A stretch of 64,000 nucleotides of DNA from CAYNNQ01 sp964398785 (GTDB lineage: Bacteria > Desulfobacterota > Desulfovibrionia > Desulfovibrionales > Desulfonatronovibrionaceae): NCBI GenBank assembly GCA_964398785.1, contig CAYNNQ010000002.1:62001-126000 (forward strand), in the 5' to 3' direction. A program made the translations under genes and the position numbers. Below are positions 33,154-40,497 of the stretch, piece by piece (the first letter of the stretch is position 1; the number at the start of each line of letters is the position of its first letter). The notes beneath the pieces are model-generated. The model was not told where the DNA came from, did no database searches, and worked only from the letters and a program-made list of their open reading frames with translations.

Positions 33154-35922
33154 ATGAATCAGGATTCTTTTGATCCCGCAGTATTTGCCGATTTTGTTTT
33201 GGAGGCCAGGGAACATCTGGAAACCATTGAACCTAATCTTTTGGAACTTGAAAAAGATCCGGAAAATCTGGACCTTTTGGATTATATATTCCGTCCCATG
33301 CATTCCCTGAAAGGGGCTTCCGGTTTTCTGGGGTTGAACTCCATTAATAATTTGGCCCACAAGGGGGAAAACGTACTGGATGAGTTGCGCAAAGGGAACC
33401 AGAAGGTGACCTCGGACATAATGGATGTCATCCTGGAAGCAACAGATACTTTGCGCACCATGATCGATACCCTGGAAACTGAGGGGGCTGAAGGGGATAT
33501 AGATGTCCAGCCGCTTATCGACAAAATGAAGGACATCTTGGCCGGAAAGGCGCCCCAGCCTTCACAGCCGAGGGAAGAGAAAACCTCCGAAGGTGGTGGT
33601 GACAAGCCTGCGGGAAAAAGCCCCGAGGTAGAATCCGGTTTTCCCGGGGAACCGTATAAACTTACCTTGGCCACTCCGGATCAGATAGTGGATTTTATGG
33701 AGGAGGCCAAGGAAATCGTTGAGAATCTTAATTCCCAATTATTGGATTTGGAAAAGAATCCGTCCGGAAGTGAAGACCTTATAAATGACCTTTTTCGTAA
33801 TTTCCACAACCTGAAAGGTAACAGTGGAATTGTGGGCTTTAGTGAGTTGAACCGCCTCACCCACAAGGCGGAAACTTTGTTGAACAAGGTCAGGGAAGGG
33901 GAATTGCAACCGACTCAATCCTTGGTGGACGTTTTATTGCAGACAACGGACCGGCTAGAGGAGATGCTCGGCTGGGTGAATACTGAAAAGGGAGAAGTGA
34001 CCCCTAAAGACGTGTCTCATTTGGAAGTTCAATTGGAAAATTTGGAGCAGGGCAAGGAGCTCGCGAAGGAAGAATCAGTATCCGAAACCCCGCGGGATCA
34101 GCCTGCCTCGGAAGGAGAGGGAGGAGAAGATTCTTCTACTGCTTCCGTGGTCCCGGAGGCAGAACCCGAAGATCTACAGATCTTCAAACAAACCGTGGAT
34201 CAGCAGTTTGAGAACATAGATCTGGCTCTCAAGAAACTGGGTGAGGACTCTAGCCAGATGGAAATAGTCGACGGTCTGTACCGGGCGATGGTTACTCTCC
34301 AGAATTCCGCCGGCTACATGGGGCTGGAGGAGATAAAGACCTACGCGGAAAGGACAGCCAATTTGGTGGATCAGAGCCGTAACGCGGATATGGATTTCTC
34401 TCTGGCCCTGGATCTCTTGCACCAGGAAAGTGAGATACTGAGAGAGATGGTGGACAAGGCTGTGCAGGACATGTCCGGCGAAGGTGAGGAAGAGGGACAA
34501 GAGGAACAGCCCGGTTCTGAAGATGCAGGGGATTCGGCGGCTGACTTTGCGGCCGGGGAGAGTGAGGAGCAACCCGCGGAAAAAGCCGTGGAAAAAGGGG
34601 AAGCCCCTGCGGAAAAGGAAGACTCCTCGACAGCGAAGGAAGACAAGGAAACTCCCCAGGAGTCCAAGAAGCCTGCATCGAACGGAGGCGGACAGGCCAA
34701 TGATGACAAGGGAAAATCTAGCATTGCTTCTACTATCCGTGTGGAGCACTCCAAGCTGGATCATCTGATGAATCTGATTGGCGAGCTTATCATTAATAGG
34801 AACCGTTTTTCCATGCTTGCCAAAAGCCTGGAGGAAGGAGAGGACCGGGTAACAGTTGCCCAGCAATTGAATGAGACCACCTATTCCATGGGCCGGATCT
34901 CCGATGACCTGCAGGCCACCATTATGAATGTTCGCATGGTGCCGGTGCAGATGGTCTTTTCCAAGTTCCCACGCTTGATCCGGGATCTTAGCCGTAAAAG
35001 CGGCAAAAGGGTGGAATTGATTATGGAAGGGGAGGAAACCGAGCTGGACAAAAGCGTGGTGGAACTAATCGGGGATCCCCTTGTCCATTTGTTGCGCAAT
35101 GCCATAGATCACGGCCTGGAGAGTCCGCAAAAGCGGGAGGAGGCTGGTAAACCGGAGACTGGAAAAGTCTGGTTGAGGGCGGCACACAGAGGGAATTCCG
35201 TAGTCATTGAAGTTGAAGATGACGGAGGGGGAATAGATGCGGACAAGATGCGCAAAAAAGGAGTGGAAAAAGGCATTGTTTCTGAAGAGGATGCCCGTAA
35301 TCTGGATGAGCAGGAAGCGATAGAATTGATGTTCGCCCCTGGTTTTTCCACCGCTGAGGAAGTCACGGACATCTCCGGCCGCGGTGTGGGTATGGATGTT
35401 GTCCGCAACAACATAAAGAGCCTCAAGGGGAGTATGCACGTGGAGTCCACTTTGGGACAGGGTTCCAAATTTACCGTCAGCCTGCCTCTGACCCTGGCCA
35501 TAATCGATGCCCTTATGATCAAGGCCGGAGGGGACACATTTGCCATCCCCCTGGATTCGGTTTCCCAGACTACCAAGATTGAGACAGGGGACCTAAGCGA
35601 GGTGAACAAGCGTAAGGCGATTACTTTGCGCGGAGAAGTGCTGGGAGTTATGGAATTGGCAGAGATCCTGGATTTGCCGGAAAAGGGTTCGGAGCGGGAA
35701 ATGCTGCCCTTGGTGATACTTAGTGTTGCCGGCCGCCGACTGGGACTTGTAGTCGATGATCTCCTGGAACGCCAAGAAATAGTTATTAAATCCCTGGGTG
35801 ATTATCTCGGGGACTTGCAAGGTGTTGCCGGGGCAACCATTATGGGAAACGGACATGTGGTTCTTATCCTGGACCCGCACGAATTATATCGGCTTTCAAC
35901 CACCAAGGGGACGTCCGGATAA
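33154..35922 (+). CDS. cheA: Chemotaxis histidine kinase CheA with repeated HPt domains
   Basis: The 922-residue kinase starts with an HPt domain whose phospho-His is residue 50 (PMHSLKGASG), then a second HPt with His 218 (NFHNLKGNSG). A third HPt-like domain at about 345-440 has Val 380 at the His position (AMVTLQNSAGYMG), so it cannot be phosphorylated there. An acidic linker precedes the dimerisation domain (about 525), the ATPase domain (HLLRNAIDHGLESP, DDGGGIDAD, GRGVGMDVVRNNI) and a CheW-like domain at the end. It ends the chemotaxis cluster. No chemoreceptor gene is nearby. Confidence 0.93.
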   Translation: MNQDSFDPAVFADFVLEAREHLETIEPNLLELEKDPENLDLLDYIFRPMHSLKGASGFLGLNSINNLAHKGENVLDELRKGNQKVTSDIMDVILEATDTLRTMIDTLETEGAEGDIDVQPLIDKMKDILAGKAPQPSQPREEKTSEGGGDKPAGKSPEVESGFPGEPYKLTLATPDQIVDFMEEAKEIVENLNSQLLDLEKNPSGSEDLINDLFRNFHNLKGNSGIVGFSELNRLTHKAETLLNKVREGELQPTQSLVDVLLQTTDRLEEMLGWVNTEKGEVTPKDVSHLEVQLENLEQGKELAKEESVSETPRDQPASEGEGGEDSSTASVVPEAEPEDLQIFKQTVDQQFENIDLALKKLGEDSSQMEIVDGLYRAMVTLQNSAGYMGLEEIKTYAERTANLVDQSRNADMDFSLALDLLHQESEILREMVDKAVQDMSGEGEEEGQEEQPGSEDAGDSAADFAAGESEEQPAEKAVEKGEAPAEKEDSSTAKEDKETPQESKKPASNGGGQANDDKGKSSIASTIRVEHSKLDHLMNLIGELIINRNRFSMLAKSLEEGEDRVTVAQQLNETTYSMGRISDDLQATIMNVRMVPVQMVFSKFPRLIRDLSRKSGKRVELIMEGEETELDKSVVELIGDPLVHLLRNAIDHGLESPQKREEAGKPETGKVWLRAAHRGNSVVIEVEDDGGGIDADKMRKKGVEKGIVSEEDARNLDEQEAIELMFAPGFSTAEEVTDISGRGVGMDVVRNNIKSLKGSMHVESTLGQGSKFTVSLPLTLAIIDALMIKAGGDTFAIPLDSVSQTTKIETGDLSEVNKRKAITLRGEVLGVMELAEILDLPEKGSEREMLPLVILSVAGRRLGLVVDDLLERQEIVIKSLGDYLGDLQGVAGATIMGNGHVVLILDPHELYRLSTTKGTSG

Positions 35923-36091
35923 ATTTGTTTACAACAATTGCTGGCCCTGGTTCGCTATCGTGTTTTATTGATATTTTTTTAGTAGTGACCCGGACCCTGC
36001 CAATCATTGGATACAATGTGTTTTATTAAGAGTAGTAATCAGTGGCATGAATTAGCTTAATTTTTTCTCTTCCCTGATTATTTCCGTCCCG

Positions 36092-36129
36092 AGCCGGCGT
36101 CCTTTATAGATGGACCGCCGGCTTTTTTT
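36092..36129 (+). terminator. Terminator of the chemotaxis cluster
   Basis: AGCCGGCGTCC and GGACCGCCGGCT pair with one bulge around a 9-base loop and are followed by a run of seven T. It lies 170 bases after cheA and before the dnaA upstream region. Confidence 0.85.
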
Positions 36130-36531
36130 GTCTGTATTTTTTCCCTCTTGCCAGGGTTTGAAGTCTTATAATTTCCTTGCATTCCAAAGCCCCTGTTCCC
36201 CATTCAGCGATGGAGATATGTCAAGAATAGTTAGGAAAATTGTTTTGCGCAATTTAGAATTTAGTTGTAATTTGGAGCAATTCAAAGAAAGCAAAAGCCA
36301 GGGTTGTGGAAAAAATAAGGGTGCTTGTGGACAGAGTGGATTGAGTTGGTTTTTATCCTCGCAATCATTGAAGAACTTTATTTCATCCTACATACCATAT
36401 ACAAGGGATGTTTCGAATATAGTCTGTTGGGTCAGTAGGTTAAGTTGTAAAATTATTGATTTCCAAACAGGGGCAATATTCGCTTAACCGGAGTTGCTTA
36501 AATCCGATTCCGGCGTTTAGAAGCAGTACCT
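36130..36531 (+). promoter_or_regulatory. dnaA upstream region with DnaA-box-like sites
   Basis: This 400-bp stretch has no convincing gene. It contains three sites resembling the DnaA box TTATCCACA within about 60 bases: TGTGGAAAA at 36305-36313 (one mismatch, reverse strand), TGTGGACAG at 36326-36334 (two mismatches) and TTATCCTCG at 36353-36361 (two mismatches). They could autoregulate dnaA or mark an origin, but the matches are weak and no dnaN lies alongside. Confidence 0.3.
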
Positions 36532-37869
36532 ATGAATGGAGCATGGTCCCGTATTCAAAACGTCTTGGAGAACTGTCTGCAGAAAGGGGTGTACAGGGTC
36601 TGGATTCAACCTCTTAAAGGTGAAGTCAGCGGGCAGACACTGTATTTGAAAGCGCCCAACGAATTCGTGTCCGAATGGATCAAGGACAGGCATTCACAGC
36701 AGATAATCGAAGCCGCAAAAGGTGTTTTGGGGTTCAGTCCCACCCTGGACGTACGTGTTGAAAAATCCGAAAATAGCGCTTCTGCTCAAGCTGCTGTAAA
36801 AACACAGCGTAGGGAGCGCCAGATGCAATTGCCTGTAGCCCCCGACCTTGGCTTGAATAAAGGATTTAGCTTTGATTTTGAGAGATTCGTTGTCGGCCCC
36901 AGCAACGAATTGGCCTATGCAGCCTCTAAATCCGTGTGTAACCCGGAATTGGGCACAGACCAGCTCTTTTTGTCATCCTCTCCGGGACTGGGTAAAACCC
37001 ACCTTATTCATTCAATAGGTTCCTTAATGGGAGAGAACGGGAATAAGAAGAAAATCCGGGCGGCTTATCTTTCCGCTGAAGAGTTTGCCAATCAGATGAT
37101 TTATGCCTTGAAAAACAAACGTATTGAGGAGTTTAAGAAGAAGTTTCGGGATTCTATAGACGTGCTCCTTTTGGAGGACATCCATTTCTTCCAGGGTAAG
37201 GAAAAGATTCAGGATGAATTCATGGCCACTATTGATGCCTTGAAGAACCAGGGCAAAAAAATTGCTATGTCTTGTACTTTTTTACCCAAAGAACTTAAGG
37301 ATGTGGACTCTCACCTAATGTCCCGATTGAACCAGGGTCTTTTGGCTGTAATCGACAAACCGGATTTTCACACCCGCCTGCGTATATTGGAAAACAAATC
37401 CAGAGGGATGCAGGTTGTGGTCCCCGGAGAGGTCAATGAACTCTTGGCGGAGAAGATACACTCTGATGTACGCCAACTTGAAAGTTGTCTCCAAAACCTT
37501 ATCCTCAAAGCCCGACTGATGAAGCAGGAAATATCCTTGGATTTGGCTTGGGAGATATTACAAAACTATGATGTGCAGGGACCGGCTATTGATATGTCCA
37601 AGATTGTCAATTTTGTCTGTTCCGCCTATAATATGAGCAAGTCTCAGCTTGCTTCCAAGAGCAGAAAAAAGCAATTTGTCCTGGCCAGAAATACCGCCTT
37701 TTATCTGGCCCGGAAACACACGGAATTGTCATTGAAAGAAATCGGCAGGAGTTTTAACCGGCGGCATTCCACAGTACTCAAGGGAATATCCAGCCTGGAG
37801 CGGGAGATCACCCGTCAAACTCCCGTGGGGAGACAGGTCAAGGAGACCATCAACCGCCTGGAAGGTTGA
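36532..37869 (+). CDS. DnaA-type replication initiator, divergent copy
   Basis: The 445-residue protein has all DnaA domains: domain I (WIQPLKGEVSGQTLYLKAPN), the AAA+ core with SPGLGKTHLIHSIG, VLLLEDIHFFQGKEK and DVRQLESCLQNLI, and the helix-turn-helix domain IV. Several positions differ from typical DnaA: Walker A begins with Ser instead of Gly, Walker B has LLLEDI for LLIDDI, sensor I reads SCTFLPKEL, and the box-reading helix reads IGRSFNRRHSTVL instead of GRDHTTV. It may be a second DnaA with altered DNA preference rather than the main initiator. It starts at ATG 36532 and ends overlapping the convergent UPF0280 gene. Confidence 0.8.
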   Translation: MNGAWSRIQNVLENCLQKGVYRVWIQPLKGEVSGQTLYLKAPNEFVSEWIKDRHSQQIIEAAKGVLGFSPTLDVRVEKSENSASAQAAVKTQRRERQMQLPVAPDLGLNKGFSFDFERFVVGPSNELAYAASKSVCNPELGTDQLFLSSSPGLGKTHLIHSIGSLMGENGNKKKIRAAYLSAEEFANQMIYALKNKRIEEFKKKFRDSIDVLLLEDIHFFQGKEKIQDEFMATIDALKNQGKKIAMSCTFLPKELKDVDSHLMSRLNQGLLAVIDKPDFHTRLRILENKSRGMQVVVPGEVNELLAEKIHSDVRQLESCLQNLILKARLMKQEISLDLAWEILQNYDVQGPAIDMSKIVNFVCSAYNMSKSQLASKSRKKQFVLARNTAFYLARKHTELSLKEIGRSFNRRHSTVLKGISSLEREITRQTPVGRQVKETINRLEG

Positions 37870-38602
37870 CCAATTCCAATTCCCCCCAAGCCCCGATTTC
37901 CTCACCCTTTTGCCCCAATATCCCTCGAACACCCTTATTTCTCAGTTTTTCCCCTTGTGAGAGCATTTTTTTTAGTCCCTTTCTCCCTTGCAATAAATTG
38001 GCCAGAGCGGTGGCCGCGGCATCCGCTATAAATCCGTCTTTCGCCAAGACCAAGGCCAGGTCACCTTCTCCCAGGCTCAGAGAGTGACCAATGGTCGCGG
38101 AAGAGGAGCAAAGAGCGCACGGAAATTGTTCAGCCGAGAGGCGAATCCCCAAGCAAACCCCCTGCTGCGGATCGCCCAGTATGCCCACTGTCCTTTCCCT
38201 GGTAGAGTAAAGATAAGTGTCCCCTCCGTTTTCCACTAATAAGTTGGGGCTGACATCTACAAACTCCTGAGCGACCATATGGGCGATGCCCCCGGCAACT
38301 GCAGCCATGGGTCCCGTTTGTAAGGCCTCTCCGGCCTCGGCCATCCTGCTGATTATTTCCGGAGAATTTATCGGAACGGAAACGGGACTCAGGGAATTCA
38401 TGAATTGGGGATGCATACCGGAAAAACTTTTTATCTCCGAGCGCAGGACCTGTATATAGTCCAGGATTTCCGAGCTTAAATCCTTTTCCGCGGTGATCCA
38501 CAGATCGGTTTCTTCTAGAATGACCTGAAAGCCTTTTTCCTTTCCTTCCGGGGAACATAGACGTCGATAATATCTGTCTGTGCGGGAATATTCTGTAGCC
38601 AT
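37850..38602 (-). CDS. UPF0280 family protein
   Basis: The 250-residue protein matches the UPF0280 family, which is related to the flavin transferase ApbE: YRRLCSPEGKEKGFQVILEETDL, GPMAAVAGGIAHMVAQEF and NLLVENGGDTYL. No function is established for the family, though it often occurs near Fe-S or methanogenesis-type genes. Its stop overlaps the 3' end of dnaA by 20 bp on the opposite strand. Confidence 0.82.
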   Translation of the reverse strand: MATEYSRTDRYYRRLCSPEGKEKGFQVILEETDLWITAEKDLSSEILDYIQVLRSEIKSFSGMHPQFMNSLSPVSVPINSPEIISRMAEAGEALQTGPMAAVAGGIAHMVAQEFVDVSPNLLVENGGDTYLYSTRERTVGILGDPQQGVCLGIRLSAEQFPCALCSSSATIGHSLSLGEGDLALVLAKDGFIADAAATALANLLQGRKGLKKMLSQGEKLRNKGVRGILGQKGEEIGAWGELELVNLPGG

Positions 38603-38721
38603 TGCCCAAATAAAATAGTTGTTTTTATTCCTGTATGCAATGGATTTTGTGTGGACGGGCAGTAGATATATTAGCGATGACAGGTCTCGGGCGTAAAATC
38701 AGCATGCTTTTTTTATCACTT

Positions 38722-38784
38722 GGTTATCCGGAAATTCAAAAATTTCCGGGTTTAGAAATATAACGTTTCCAATTCGGAAATGCG
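38722..38784 (-). repeat. R1 repeat, right-hand part
   Basis: On the minus strand this reads CATTTCCGAATTGGAAACG, then TATTTCTAAACCCGGAAATT and AATTTCCGGATAA, the right third of R1. The left part is missing; at about 38784 the sequence switches directly into R3. Confidence 0.75.
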
Positions 38785-38862
38785 TTAAAAGCATGCAAAA
38801 AGATCAGGCGGAAAAAATATAAAAAATCCACACGCTGTGTCCAAGAGCCGTCTTTGTTTCAA
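38784..38862 (+). repeat. R3 repeat, single arm
   Basis: GTTAAAAGCATGCAAAAAGA, then TCAGGCGGAAAAAATATAAA and AAATCCACACGCTGTGTC match the right arm of the R3 element at 55630-55700 almost base for base. The left side is cut off at the R1 junction. Confidence 0.75.
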
Positions 38863-38902
38863 TTTGGCTTATTGTATGAGAAAAAAAAAGACTGTCATTT
38901 TC

Positions 38903-38930
38903 TTGACTAATGGAATATCCTGCTTATTCT
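38903..38930 (+). promoter_or_regulatory. Probable sigma-70 promoter of the dnaJ-like gene
   Basis: TTGACT (38903-38908) and TATTCT (38925-38930) are spaced by 16 bases, about 50 bases before the dnaJ-like start. No CIRCE operator or clear heat-shock sigma motif is visible. Confidence 0.45.
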
Positions 38931-38982
38931 TATCTAGCAGTGGACAAAAGTTGTAAATTTTTCAAAGGAGATATTGTTCCTT

Positions 38983-39984
38983 ATGGAATACAAGGATTAT
39001 TATAGTTTACTAGGTGTGGACAAGAACGCCTCCAAGGAGGAGATCTCCAAGGCCTATAAAAAACTGGCCCGGAAGTATCATCCGGACTTGAATCCCGATG
39101 ATCCTGAAGCGGAAAAGAAATTCAAGGATATCGGAGAGGCCTATGAAGTCCTTAAGGACGACGAAAAACGCAGGATGTATGACTCCCTGGGTGCGGATTG
39201 GCAGCATGGACAGAATTTTCAGCCCCCGCCTGGCTATGAGAACGCCCAGTTCAACTTTCAGGGCGGCGGTGGCCCGGAAGGTTTTGATATGGGTGGATTC
39301 AGCGAATTCTTTGAAACTATATTCGGTGGAGGATTCGGGGGAAGAGGCCGAACCGGCTTTAAGCGGGGTCCGTCTTTTGGCGGCTTCGGTCCCGGGGCCT
39401 TCTCCGAAGGGATGGGTGGTTTCCAGTCCAAGGGCCGTAATGTAGAGGCGGATTTGGAGATCACCCTGGAAGATGCCTATCGCGGGGGGAAAAAAAGCGT
39501 AACTCTCCAGGAACAGGTACCTGGAGTGGATGGACGCGCGCATACGCAGAACAAGACACTGGAAGTGAACATCCCTCCGGGCGTAAAGGACGGAAGCAAA
39601 ATACGTCTTTCCGGGCAGGGAAGTCCGGGAATGGGTGGAGGCCCGGCAGGGGACCTTTATATACGTGTCAGGCTGGCCCAGCATCCACAGTTCAAGGTAG
39701 AAGGTCAGGATATTTACTACGACTTGCCTTTGGCCCCTTGGGAAGCTGCTCTGGGAACCAAGGTCAATGTCCCCACCCTGGACGGTCGGGTGGAAATGAA
39801 TATTCCTGCCGGTACAAGCAGCGGACAGAAGTTGCGTCTGAAAGGCAAGGGACTTGGACGGGGAGCCAAAAAAGGAGATCAATTGGTGCGCATTATGATA
39901 AGGGTTCCCCGGCGAGTCTCGGAGAAGGAAAAGAGCCTGTGGGAAGAGTTGGCCAGGGAGTCCGGATTTAATCCGAGGAGTTAA
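38983..39984 (+). CDS. DnaJ/CbpA-type co-chaperone
   Basis: The 333-residue protein has an N-terminal J domain with the HPD motif (KLARKYHPDLNPDDP), a Gly/Phe-rich linker at about 85-155 and two beta-sheet client-binding domains, but no zinc-finger (CxxCxGxG) region. That makes it CbpA-like rather than DnaJ proper. It stimulates DnaK ATPase and delivers unfolded proteins. The ATG at 38983 matches the family start; AAGGAG lies 12 bases upstream. A cbpM-like gene follows 14 bases later. Confidence 0.92.
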   Translation: MEYKDYYSLLGVDKNASKEEISKAYKKLARKYHPDLNPDDPEAEKKFKDIGEAYEVLKDDEKRRMYDSLGADWQHGQNFQPPPGYENAQFNFQGGGGPEGFDMGGFSEFFETIFGGGFGGRGRTGFKRGPSFGGFGPGAFSEGMGGFQSKGRNVEADLEITLEDAYRGGKKSVTLQEQVPGVDGRAHTQNKTLEVNIPPGVKDGSKIRLSGQGSPGMGGGPAGDLYIRVRLAQHPQFKVEGQDIYYDLPLAPWEAALGTKVNVPTLDGRVEMNIPAGTSSGQKLRLKGKGLGRGAKKGDQLVRIMIRVPRRVSEKEKSLWEELARESGFNPRS

Positions 39985-39998
39985 AAAGCGGAGGCGGG

Positions 39999-40319
39999 AT
40001 GAGTGAGAAATTCGTGGATATCAGAAACGAGTCCAATCCGGCTAAATCCAAGTTATTGCATTGGTCGGAATTCGTTCGAGCCTGTGAAGTGAATCCGCAC
40101 CGCTTGGGCGAGTTGGTGGAAATGGGCTGGATAAATTCCGTGTGTACCCAAAACAACGATTATCTCTTTCCTGAAAAAGAGATATTCAAGGTGCGAAAGC
40201 TGGTTCGCCTGTGCAAGGACTTTGGACTTTCTACAGTGGGAGGGGTTATCATTGTCGATCTTTTAGAGGAGATAGAAGAGCTAAAGCGCGAGGTATCCGA
40301 GCTTCGCGGCTTGCTATAG
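39999..40319 (+). CDS. cbpM: CbpM-like chaperone modulator
   Basis: The 106-residue protein has a MerR-like helical fold (HWSEFVRACEVNPHRLGELV) and a C-terminal coiled coil (LLEEIEELKREVSEL). Its place directly after a CbpA-type J protein identifies it as CbpM-like, a protein that binds the J domain and restrains it. A MerR-type DNA-binding regulator is the alternative. GGAGGCGGG precedes the ATG. Confidence 0.75.
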   Translation: MSEKFVDIRNESNPAKSKLLHWSEFVRACEVNPHRLGELVEMGWINSVCTQNNDYLFPEKEIFKVRKLVRLCKDFGLSTVGGVIIVDLLEEIEELKREVSELRGLL

Positions 40320-40497
40320 TGGCCATGCGGCAAAAGCGCTTGCGGGGAGGCCGGGAAAAGATAGATATTGCCCTTTTGCGGATTTTAGGGGCGCTATCCG
40401 TGTAGTTGCCCAAAATTTTCCCTTGGGTTGTCTTGCTTAAGGGATATAAGAGTTTCTATCCGGCATGTAGCCGGAAGAGATATACAAGGAGGATGTT

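Noticed and set aside
36110..36487. 125-codon open frame upstream of dnaA
   Set aside because: It starts inside the terminator hairpin, has no ribosome site, and its product has no recognisable features; the region is better read as regulatory.
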